Origin: Citrus sinensis
Taxonomy: Eukaryota; Streptophyta; Magnoliopsida; Sapindales; Rutaceae
Assembly: GCF_022201045.2 (NCBI RefSeq)
Contig: NC_068557.1
Coordinates: 28,001,501 to 28,065,500, forward strand
Direction of reading: 5' to 3'
DNA length: 64,000 nt
Position numbers and translations under genes: made by a program. The notes below the pieces were generated by a model. It was not told the DNA's origin and ran no database searches. It saw only the letters and a list, made by a program, of their open reading frames with translations. Within the stretch, counting starts at the first letter, position 1, and every line of letters begins with the position of its first letter. Of this stretch, positions 48,280-59,569 are shown in pieces.

Positions 48280-49163
48280 GGAAATGGGTTGATTGCTTTT
48301 CTGCAAAGGAGGGAAACGGCATGCGTGACTGTTAAGGAATATGGATGCATGGTGACACGTCATTAAAAAGAAACCGATTTTAATTGTAGAATTTTCAGAT
48401 TTTAACAAGCGTAATGTCAAACGTTATGGACTTTGGTTAGCTTTTTTCTTTTAAGCAAAGGGTTAGGATTATTAGTTCAAATAAAATAATTTTTGGTAAA
48501 ACATTTATTCAAGTTTTTTAATATAAATCATATTACCCCATTTCTGTTACATAATTCTAACACTTGATTTATTTACTTTTATAATAGAAACATTAATAAT
48601 GTTATAGAGTTCGGTGGTATTTGTGTGTGAATTTTTTTTTTTCTGAAGTTTACAAATAACTGTAATATTTTGAATGTATATTGACAAAATATATATTTAA
48701 TTAACCCAACTTTAAGGATAAAATAAGAATTACTCAATCGAACTCGCAGGACACTTATCGTCAAAATATCTCTTGAAAATTGGCTAGAAGACTCGCCCCT
48801 AAGAAGGTTAATCTCATTTTGGTACCATGTTGTTGTAACAGTAATTAATATTATCTTTATCTCATTATTTGGTGAGATGTAGGGCCTGAGTTAATCTATT
48901 TTTTCAAACGGAAGCGTATGTTAATATTTAATGTCATTATGCCTGTTGACTATTGCAGATTATGATGTCAATGACATTTTTTCTCTAAAGAGGAAAAAAA
49001 AAAGTACCAATAAATTTCTTTCAACCAAAGTTACCAAACAGTACAAAAGATCCCTGATACACATAAATTTGCACATTAAATCAACACATACAAAACCAAA
49101 GTCAAGTTTGGTATGCTCAAGCAAAGGCTACAATTATTAATTATGTACATAGAAGTATGACGA
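48280..49163. other. Intergenic DNA: copy C promoter and copy D 3' flank
   Basis: AT-rich, without recognised genes or transposon ends. It should hold the promoter and leader of copy C on the left and the 3' UTR of copy D on the right. Confidence 0.5.
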
Positions 49164-52100
49164 TCACATATCGAGCTTGACAGCCTGTTGAACATTCATA
49201 AGAAACATTTTTTTAATCTTCTTGAGATCAGCCAAAGCATCTTTTACATTAATCCTTTCCTCAGGAATTTCCGCAGAGCATTTCAAGGCCAAGCTCATTA
49301 TGTATGATATGCATGTCTTCTTAGTTGCAAAGTCATCTGCGTCTTCTTCATCCTCTCTGCTCAGCAAATTGGCATCTACAACTTCTGTAACTGCACCAGG
49401 TAATGACTCTGCCACCCACTGCTTCAAGCTCATTTCTCCCGTAAACATCTCATTTGTGGGCTTTCTTCTTGTGAATGTTTCCATCATTAAAATGCCAAAA
49501 CTGTAGACATCTCCACTTATTGAAACGATTCCTTCTGATCCATACTCTGCATTTATTAAACTTCTATCATCAGAAAATGTCATACAAGTATCAATATATA
49601 TATGCTTAAAAAAAATGGAACATTCACCAGGTGCCATGTAACCAATAGTTGCTAGAGTCATGGTTTGTGTGACAGGATCAACTCCATCCAACAGTTTGGC
49701 GATGCCAAAATCACCCAAATGTGCAACCATATCATCGTCTAACAAAACATTATTGGGTTTCAGATCGCAGTGGATAATTGGTGTTGAATAGCCATGATGC
49801 AGATATTCCAATGCTGAAGCAACATCTATCATTATGTCCAACCTCTGTCGGATAGTCAGAGAGTAGTTGTGAGAATACAACCACTTCTCCAAGCTCCCTT
49901 GAGGCATGTACTGCATTATTAAAGCCTTGAAACCGGGATTGCTGCAGCTGCTAACGATTTTAATGAGATTTCGGTGTCGGATTCTACGCATAACTTCACA
50001 TTCAGTATCAAAACTTTTAAGGGCTCTATCTTCCTGCAAATTGAATACCTTAACTGCAACACTCACCCCATTTGCAAGTGTCGCTTTGTACACATTGCCG
50101 AAACTCCCTGAACCAAGCAAGTTGCTTTCACCAAATCCGTTTGTTGCTCGCTGAAGCTCATGGTATGAAATTCTACTCAGTGTTGCTAGATTCAACGAAT
50201 TGTTCTCCTCTGGCAGACTCTTGTTCCTCTTACGGCGTCTTATGAGGATGATAAAGAGAGCTACAACCACCATTGTTGTCGCAATTGCTGGTAAAATATA
50301 TCTCAATACAATCTTAGTAGCTTTGGATTTATGTGTGGAGCTAGTTTTGCATGGTGGGACTTGTAGTCGAGATGAACCACAGAGTGCATAATTTTGCTTA
50401 AAGGAATCAGCAGTGAAGTTAACAAAAGGACCGCCACTCGGAATTTCTCCTTCTAATCCATTGAAAGAGACATTAAAATCGACAAGACGAGAAAGTTTTT
50501 CCAAGGACTTGGGAATTTCTCCAGAAATATTGTTACCTGAGAGATCCAAACTTTGTAAGCTTATTAAGCTACCAAATGATTGAGGAATGGGGCCTTGGAA
50601 TGCATTTCTTGCTAAGGCAAGCCAATCGAGATTCTTGAGATTCCCTATGCTGCTCGGTATATAACCCGATAGCTGATTCCCTGTTAAGTTTAATCCTCCC
50701 AAGGCCTCCAAATTTCCAATATCTAATGGAAGAGAGCCACTTAACGAATTCAATGAAAAGTCCACAGCTAAGATGTATTTAAGGCTCCAGAATGTTGAAG
50801 GTATAGTGGAATTTAAGCTGTTGGATCTGAAGTCGAGATGTCTTAGAGAAGTTAAATTAGCCAGGCAAGTGGGTATCTGGCCTTGAAGTGCGTTATTATT
50901 TGACAATAAGGTATTTAATTTCTCTAACTTACATAGATCAGTCGGGATGAATCCTTTTAACTTATTGGAATTGAGATCCAATCCTTGGAGTTTCTGCAGT
51001 TTTCCCAATACTGTTGGAATAGCGCCAGCTAATTCATTATTGACTAGGCTCAAAACTAGCAAGTTGCTTAGGTTACCAAATCCCACAGGAATTCCGCCGC
51101 TAAGTTGAGAAGAACCTGCATAAAAGTTTTCAAGAGATGTAGAGAGATTTCCAATAGAATTGGGAATAACACCTTTTAATGGATTGGTGTCTAGGACCAG
51201 AACCCTCAAGTATCTGCATTTTGCCAAAGAAGAGTAGAAAATCTGTCCCTGAGCCGAAGATCCTGTAGTCAACTGATTATCTCCTAAGCTGAGAATCTGA
51301 AGTTGTCTGCAATTACCAAATGTATTGGGAACAAGGCCAGAGAATAAATTAGACGATAGCTCCAGGATAGTAGCCTCAGAAGCATTGCAAATGGAATCAG
51401 GGATTATTCCACTCAGATTATTCTTCCATAAGAAAAGATTTTCGAGATTTGGAAGGTAGATGCTCGATGGAAGATGACCTGATAAATGATTTCCATAAAG
51501 TAAAATGGCTACCATGTTTGAGTTATTAAAGATCATAGAGGGTATGAGACCAGCTATGTTGTTGCCACCCAAATCTAAAATCTTGAGATTGTGTAGGTTG
51601 CCGATTTCATTTGGTATTTCCCCTGCCACAAATGTTAAAAATCATTTGCCAGCTAAGTTTTTGGCATGCATTCAAATGCTTTTTATGTAATAAAAAATTA
51701 TTCAGGACGAAAGACAGATGCATTTAAAATTGAAATGGAATCATATGTAATAAGAAACTGCGGCAATAAGTCTAAAACAGTTGAATTTAGAAGAACAGTT
51801 TGGTAGTACCTGTCAACTTATTTTCACCAAGGCCTAAATGGAGTAGCAGTGTGCAATTTCCGATACTGTTGGGGATTCTTCCTGTGATATTATTGCCGAG
51901 TAAACGAAGTTGTACAAGTGATGGAAGACGAGTGCACAAATCAGTAGGGAAACTTCCAGATAGACTGTTGTTGTCAAGACGTATCGATTTCAAAGAAGAA
52001 ATGTTGACGATGGCAGATGGAAATTCGCCTGTAAATTAACTTCAGATTATTATTTAAATCTTACTGGCTAGAAAGAATGATACAATCCACACCAATCAGC

Positions 52101-52814
52101 AGCTAATGCAATCCAGCTAGCTGAGAAGATAAATTAAGGTTACTGAATAAGAATTATAAACCACGTACCTTCTAAATTGTTACCACCGAGATCTAATTCC
52201 GTAAGCTCGGTCAAGTTTCCAACACTTTGTGGAATCCTTCCTGTGATTTCGTTATGAGAAAATGACAACCTTTTGAGCTTCCTGCAACCACCTAAGCTTG
52301 AAGGCAGCTGACCTGTTATCTTGTTTGAAGAGACATCAAAGGATTCCAGTTGTGTAAAACTATTACACATATCACCAGGGAGACTTCCGGACAAGCTATT
52401 AGATGAGAAATCAATGATCTTCAGTCGCCGCATGTGCCACAGCTCGTTTGGAAGAGTGTCATAGAAACTGTTGCCACTGATGTTAAGAGAAACAAGAAAT
52501 GACAGATTTCCCACATGCGGAGGGAGGGTGCCGCCGAGACTCAAGTTTGGTAGACTCAAGGCGGCGACTCTGCCATGGCGAATGCTACAAGTCACACCAA
52601 CCCAGTTGCATACCGAGGCTGAGGTGTTGGTGGGTGACAAGTTCCAGTTGTTTGCAAAGAAATTGTGAGGGTCCAAAGATATTCGAGCTTTCAGTTGTAC
52701 AAGAGCTTCTGCATCAGTTGTGATGTTAGGTGCAGACACACCCAACTTAGCCATGAAAATTTGTAAAACTATTGCTAGGATTAGAGGGGCTAACGGAAAA
52801 CTCATTTTGGCCAT
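49164..52814 (-). CDS. LRR-XII receptor-like kinase, copy D (intact, 1080 aa)
   Basis: Second intact receptor kinase of the array, same exon plan: 52814-52169, 52028-51810, 51622-49628 and 49546-49164. It has a signal peptide (MAKMSFPLAPLILAIVLQIF), LRRNT with CNWVGVTC, an LRR ectodomain, a membrane helix near 729-752 (YILPAIATTMVVVALFIILI) and a kinase from about 782. The glycine loop GSGSFGNVYK, lysine VAVKVF, non-RD catalytic loop HCDLKPNNVLLDDD and DFGIAKLLDG are all present. The intron between the last two exons happens to stay open in frame, so the reading frame runs through it from 51629 to 49164. The conserved join APG-E-YGSEG shows the intron is real; retention would insert about 27 residues in the kinase. 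The sequence is clearly diverged from copy C across the LRRs, which suggests different ligands. Confidence 0.92.
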
Positions 52815-54372
52815 GGAAATGGATGGTATTATTTACTGCAAATTATATTTATGACTGAAGCTTTGGCAAAGCATCCTAAGACTTCTTAAATAAATAGATC
52901 AAGATTTATTGTTGATAACGTACGGAAAGAAAAGGGAATAATGTCGAAATATGGTTAAGTGGAAAAATCTTTTAGCTATAATATCCATTTTTATAGAGAT
53001 GATTTTTTTATTTTGTGCATATGCAATACTTGGTGAATAATAAGTCAAGGCCTAGTGTCTAGTGATATAGTCGATTAAAAGCTGAAAATTCAAAGGTTGT
53101 ATGAACATCTTTACAATCTTGATAAGAAGTCGATATCCAGTGATTCGATTTTGACAATTACCTGCCGACTTGTAGAATTCTTGACTTGCAGATACAGTTA
53201 TTTATAACAAATTTCCTGAATGATTTTTTTTTTTGGATAAATTACAGAAATATAATATATATTAGATAACCTTACTCCTTGTATAATATATCACCCAAAA
53301 GATCTAGGCACTTGATCCGGCTTTGATATGGTAAGAGCTGAATAATAATAATGGTGATTTTATTTTCTAGCGCAACAGAAACAGTAAAAACTTTTACACA
53401 AAAATTTAATATACTCAAGGTCGGCCGACGGCCAAAATGGGGCAATTAGAAAAACAAACTGCACCAATAATATCAAGCAAATTAACGTAATACAACTACT
53501 TGGTATGGGGACACAATAACAAATATACAATGAGTAGAAAGAAATGGTCGTGCATTAATGGCGTCAACACCCCCCTAACAGGCCTTGAGTTCCCAATCCA
53601 AGTTTATGATTATTGTTTCAATACCATCATAACACAATAATGTTAAAAATTTCGAAGAGTTGAGTTCTAACTGTTATATGTCATTTATCCATCTATTAAT
53701 TAAATGGTAAATTCACGAGCTAAACCTCTTGAAGAACCTCTCCTCATCGCCAGAGCTAGACTTTAAGTTTTAAAAAGAGACCGTGACTTAAAAACTTGTG
53801 AACCTGTTTATTTTTTAAAAGATGCGGAGTTGCATTGACGTATTTTAATATATGATTAGAAATTGGTGTGTTTGAAAGTGTATGATGAGAGGGTTGAAAC
53901 TTAATGTGGTCGTATCTTCTTATTAAGTTTGAAATATTCTATTGGGCTCCCTTAATTTCTAAATATCGTTTTATAATTTAATCTCCGATATGCTTTTGTA
54001 GACTTTTTTTTTTTTTTCATTTCCATTTTCCACTATCATTGTGATATCAACATCCTTATCGTGATGGCAATCGGCGGAGGAATTTCATTTAGTGGCTTTA
54101 AAGATTGCGAGGATGATCAAGCGCGTGCGCGTTAATATTATACCAACATTATTGTTACACGTTCTCATCTCAAGCCAAAGTACTTTCTTAATTTTTTTGA
54201 GGTTGAAAAAAATGTTCAGTTAGCTCTTTATTTTGTAGTCTTTACGACAAATCAACAAGTTAATATCTGAAGATTTCACATAAAAATATAACTTAAACCG
54301 GTGTATCATAGAATTCTTTACAGGCCATAGTGGATCTGAAATTTGAATATGAATTGGAGGGTATGTGGATAA
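52815..54372. other. Copy D promoter and spacer, no gene
   Basis: AT-rich. The part next to 52815 should be the promoter of copy D. The block near 53590-53625 resembles the spacer near 39449-39475. No open frame with recognisable similarity. Confidence 0.5.
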
Positions 54373-55078
54373 TGTTGTGAAAGGAACACAAGCAGTTGTA
54401 AATTACGCGGAAACAAATTTTTTTTTTTGTGTGATTAAAATAAAATATGTAGCACAAATAAATAGACAGAAAAATAAATCAACAAAATTCAAAGTAATAA
54501 ATCAACCAAACGAAACACAGATTTTAACGTAGAAACCTAAAGCAGAAAAAATCATGGGATCTTAGTCCGATATAATCTTCTACTTTATTAATGGGAATAC
54601 AACACAAATTCTTCTCTACATAATACTAAAAGTTAACAACATCAAGAATCTCAATATTCTTAGGTTACAATAGCAGTCTAATTAATATATATCTTTTTAA
54701 TAAGTAGATATTTCAAATAATAGTCAACAAGAGAATAAAATAAAAATCAAGACCAGTAGAATTGTAGAGGGTGATGTCAAGAACTTTCCCTTCAAATTTA
54801 AAAAAATCAAAGTTAAATTCACCTTCCGATTCCGATTGCCCCAAAACTAAACTCACGCCACAATCCTCTCTCTCTCGTCTTTTTCTTATTTTTCTCTTTC
54901 GTCTTTTGCAATTGTTAATAATGATGCCGCCTCCACTTATTCTTCTTTATATAATGCACTTGTCAAACCTATTTTCATTGTAAAATTACATTTAGCCTCT
55001 CAATCTTTCTTTAATTATTTAAATACCTAAATTTATAAAACTTTGGACTTGAGCCACTCAAATGAAATGGACCTAACA
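54373..55078 (-). repeat. Probable 3' LTR of a Copia retrotransposon
   Basis: On the minus strand, a purine tract (AAGGGGGAGATT, within 55079-55090) is followed at 55078 by TGTTAGGTCC, the usual start of a Copia LTR. The sequence down to about 54373 ends CACAACA. Inside are TGCTTTAGGTTTCTACGT-type words typical of the Tork/Tnt1 group as I remember it. The outer boundary is a guess from the TG...CA rule. No 5' LTR is present in the window to confirm it. Confidence 0.5.
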
Positions 55079-56565
55079 AATCTCCCCCTTCAGATCATAT
55101 GGGGCAACCACAAGGCCGCTTTCTGTATACAGCTTTTCAACTTCTCTTGGGCAATGATTTTATCATCATATCTAACTCATTCTCCATTGTATGTATCTTC
55201 TCAAGCTGTAATTGTTTCTTCTCAAATATGTCTTGTATCCAATGATACCTTACATTAATATGTTTGGATTTTGAATGGTATGTCGAATTTTTTGCCGAGT
55301 GAATGGCACTCTGATTGTCGCAATACACAACATAGCTATCTTGCTTCACACCCAACTCTTGTAAAAAAAAATTTTATCCACAGGGTTTCTTTGCAACTTT
55401 CAGTGATTGCAATATATTCTGCTTCAGTGGTGGACAAGGCAACACACTGCTGAATTTTGGACTGCCATGAAACTGCTCCTCCTACAAAGGTGAGCAAACA
55501 TCCTGATAGAGATTTTTTTAGAATCAACATCTCCTTCTATATATGCATCTGTATACGCTTGTAACATAAATTTATCACTACCAATATATATAAATACCTT
55601 GGAAGTTCCTCTGAGATATCTGAGAATCCACTTCACTGTTGTCCAATGCTCCTTGTCTGGATTGGAGAGAAACTGGCTGACTACACCAACTGCATGAACA
55701 ATATTTGATCTTGTATAAACCATAGCGTACATCAAACTACCAACTGCTAAAGCATAAGAAACTCTTTTAATCTCTTGTTTTTCTTTCCTACTTAGAGTAC
55801 AATGCTCAGAATTAAGCTTGAAATGACCTGCAAGTAGAGAATAAGCAGATTTTGTCTTGCTCATTTTAAATCTTTTAATAACCCTTTCAACATATGCTTC
55901 TTGAGATAACCATAATTTTTTGGATTTTTTATCGTATGAAATCTTCATGCCAAGAATCTGTTTCGCTGGTCCTAAGTCCTTCATTGCAAAAGACTTGTTA
56001 AGATCACTCTTCATATTGTCAATCTTACTAGCATCCTAGCCAACAATCAACATTTCATCCACATAAAGCAAAAGAATGATAAAATCATCATCACCAAACT
56101 TCTTAATAAAAACACAATAGTCACACATAGTCTTACGGAACCATAATTCTCCATAAAAGAATCAAACTTCGTGTACCACTGTCTTGGTTCCTGTTTCAAC
56201 CCATATAAACTTTTCTTTCAATTGCATGCAAGTTTTTCTATCTTTGACACTGAATCCTTCAGGTTGCTTCATGTATGTTTTCTCTTCTAAGTCACCCTGC
56301 AAGAAAGTTGTCTTTACATCAAGCTGTTCAATCTCCAAATTCAAACTAATTACTAATCCCAGAACTACTCAGATAGAAGACATTTTCACCATAGGAGAAA
56401 ATATTTCTTCAAAATCAACATCTTTATTCTGACCAAACCCCTTCACAACTAATCTGGCCTTATACCACTGTTGTGAGTTGTTTTTAGTCTTCAACTTGTA
56501 AACCTATTTGTTCTTCAGTGCCCTACTTCCCTTAGGTGGCTTCACTATTATGATATTTTTCCTTG
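55079..56565 (-). mobile_element. Truncated Copia (Ty1) retrotransposon: reverse transcriptase and RNase H remains
   Basis: Minus-strand pieces in element order: RT start near 56560-56400 (LVVKGFGQNKDVDFEEIFSP); RT with QLDVKTTFLQGDLEEKTYMK at 56344-56162; RT end with DLGPAKQILGMKI, LSQEAYVERVIKRF and ILRYLRGTSK in 56014-55424; RNase H with WQSKIQQCVALSTTEAEYIA in 55530-55336; and YCDNQSAIHSAKNSTYHSKS in 55355-55137. The family order RT-RNase H-LTR is kept. Frames change several times and stops interrupt, and the YVDD region is damaged. Gag, protease, integrase and the 5' LTR are missing. Inactive. It lies between receptor kinase copies D and E, on the same strand as both. Confidence 0.88.
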
Positions 56566-56648
56566 ATGCTTAGGCTTTGTTTAGCAATGTGATGTTGTGG
56601 TTTATGCAATAAAATAGAAGCAAAATAATTGTTTGATAAACATAATTT

Positions 56649-58815
56649 TTAAAGATTATCTTTTAACAAATAGAATAATATAAGTTTTTCATTCATACAG
56701 TGGAAAAACCTATATAGGATATATGAATAATATAGAATTTGAACATCCACTTGAAACTTTGTTTTGATCTTCTTGAGAGTAATTAAAGCCTCTTTTACAT
56801 TAATTCTTTCCTTAGGAATTTCTGCAGAGCATCTCAAGGCCAAGCCATTATGTATGATATGCAAGCCTTCTTAGCTGCAAAGTAAGCCTCTTCTCTGTTT
56901 AGCAAATTGGCATCCACAACTTCAGAAACTGCATGCGGTAATGACTCTTTAACCCAACGCTTCAAGCTCATTTCTCCCATAAACATTTCATCTATGAGCT
57001 TTTTTCTAGGATCGTTTCCACCATTAAAATAACAAAACTGTAGACATTTCCACTAGTAGAATCAATTCCTTCTGATCCATACTTTGTGTTTATAAAACTT
57101 TTATCATCAGAAAATATCACGAATCTATATATATATATACCTATACCTAAATCTATGTGTATAGTCCTTCCTACAGAGGACTAAGTGGAATTTAACCTGA
57201 TGGATCTTAAGTTGAGACTTATTAGAGAAGTTAAATTAGCCAAGCAAGTAGGTATCTGGCCTTCAAGTGCATCACCACCTAACAGTAAGCCAAATAAGCT
57301 CTCTAAATTGCATTTCTGTCGAGATGAGTCCTTGTAACTAATTGGAAGAAAGATCCAATCCTTGGATCCTCTGCAATTTTCCCACTATCTGGGAATAGTT
57401 CCAGCTAATTCCTTATTGCCTAGGCTTAAAAGTTAAAACTATCATGTTGCTGAGGTTACCAAATCCCACAGGAATTCCACCACTAAGTTGACAAGAACTT
57501 GCATAAAAGTTCTCAAGAGATGTGGAGAGATTTCCGATAGAATTGGGAAAAACACCTTTTTAATGGATTGGTATCTATGGCCAGAACCCTCAAGTACCTG
57601 CAATTTGTCAAAGAAGAGTAGAAAGTAGGAACTCTATCCTTGAGCTGAAGACCCAGTAGTCAAGTGATCGGGCTGAGAATCTGAAGTTGTCGGCAATTAC
57701 CAGATGTATTGGGGATAAGGCAAGAGAATAAATTCTTCGATAGTTCCAGGATAGTAACCTCAGAAGCATTGCAAATTGAATCAGGGACTATTCCACACAG
57801 ATTATTCTGCCATAAGAAAAGATTTTCGAGATTTGGAAGGTAGATGCTCGATCGAAGATGACCTGATAAATGATTTCCATAAAGTATAATCACTTGTATG
57901 TTTGAGCTGTTAAAGATCACAGAAGGTAGGAGACCAGCTAAGTTGTTGCCACGAGACCAGTTAAGTTGTTGCCACCCAAGTCCAAATCAGTAGGAAGACT
58001 TCCAGATAGGCTGTTGTTGGCAAGATAAATCAATTTCGAAGAAGAAATGTTGAAGATTGTAGATGGAACTTGGAAACTATTGTTCAATGCTTTCTTGCTA
58101 CAAAGAATGACACAATTGACTATTTACCAATCATCAGCAAATGCAAACGAGCTAGACAAGCTACCTTGTAAATTGTTACCATCAAGATATAATTCTACAA
58201 GTTCAGTTAAGTTTCCAATTTTTTGTGGAATCCATCCTCTGATTTTGTTAAAAGAAAATGACAGTCTCCTCAACATGATGCAATCACCCGAACTTGAGGG
58301 AAGCTGGCAAGAAATCTCGTTGAAGAGATATGAAATGATTCAAGTTCTGTAAATCAATTACACGTATCATCAGGGAGACTGCCAGGTATGATACCGGATG
58401 ACAAATCAACGATTCTCAGTCGCTGCAGCTGCCATAGCTCATTTGGAAGAGTGCCATAAAAACTTTTTGCCACTGATGTTAAAGAAACCAGAAATGAAAG
58501 GTTTCCTATGTGTGGAGGGATGGTGCCGCCGAGACTCAAGTTTGGTAGGCTCAGGGCGGTGACTCTGCGGTGGGGTACGCCACAAGTGACGCCAACCTAG
58601 TTGCATACTGAGGCGGCTGAGGTGTTTTTGGAGCCTGACCAGTTCCAGTGGTGTGCCAAAAAATGGTGAGGGTCCAAAGATATGTGACCTTTGAGTTAAA
58701 GAAGAGCTTCTTAATCAGTTGTGACTTGTGATGCTGGGATCAAACACGCCCAACTTAGCATGAAAATGTGTAAAAATGTTGCTAGGATCATTAGAGAATG
58801 GAAACTCATTTTCGC
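56649..58815 (-). pseudogene. LRR receptor kinase pseudogene, copy E (kinase largely deleted)
   Basis: The copy starts near 58815 with a degraded signal peptide and LRRNT broken by stops. First-exon LRRs follow (GGTIPPHIGNLSFLVSL at 58539-58354). Second- and third-exon pieces are then fused: LPTD runs into LDLGGNNLTG without the intron, next to a 23-bp tandem duplication (57930-57975). Mid-LRR sequence (NLFLWQNNLCGIVPDSICNA) continues with frame breaks to about 57180. It then jumps to the last intron and the C-terminal kinase exon (about 57080-56720, with EIPKERINVKEALITLKKIK). The last LRRs, membrane helix and most of the kinase are absent, a loss of about 1.5 kb. Wording is closest to copy D. 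No function is expected. Confidence 0.87.
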
Positions 58816-59569
58816 CATGAAATTAAATTGGTTGATTTTGCTCACTGCAAATATTTAAGAAAAGAAAGACATCTTAATATAGAAATTTAAATTTTACATT
58901 TTTATTGATTGGAGTTTAGCTGAGTTCTGATTCTTCTGAAACTTTAGTCAAGTAAAATACTAATCATAACCCAAAAAAAGGGAAAAACATGATAAAATTT
59001 CAAGAATATTCTTTCTATTCAAAATGTGGACAAAAGAAATAAAAATTAATTAACAACACTTTTAAATTTGTCAACTTCCCTTTGAAGATGAAATCATTAA
59101 AAAAACACTACATTACATCGTTAGTTTGTCAAAAAAAATATTGAGAATTATGAACAAGAAAAGTTGGGGGAAAAGTCTCTGTCTTAAAAATTCAGGAAAA
59201 AATCCCAAAACTTGCTTTAAAGAATACAATTACATAGTCGCCAACAGTGAATAATCTCTTATTCTTCTTATCAGATGTTTAACTGAAGCATGTTAGGCCC
59301 TACAAATTTCAAAATGAGAAATCTTTTCTACTAAAATGCCTAACTAAACATATATTACGCCAAATATCCTATTTCAATTTTTAAAAAAAATTGAGAAAAA
59401 ATCACCTTTTTCATTTCAATGATGATATTTTAAAATAAATAATACGTTAAAAATAAAGTAATTTAAAAGGCTTAATATGAGTCATATTGACTTTAAAACA
59501 ATGTTTGACTTGGAATTAGTCGTTAAGAAAGGTATTTCTCAATTATCGACATTTGGCATTAACGTTGGT
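58816..59569. other. AT-rich spacer at the right end of the receptor array
   Basis: A-rich and T-rich low-complexity DNA, without recognised genes. Confidence 0.5.
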
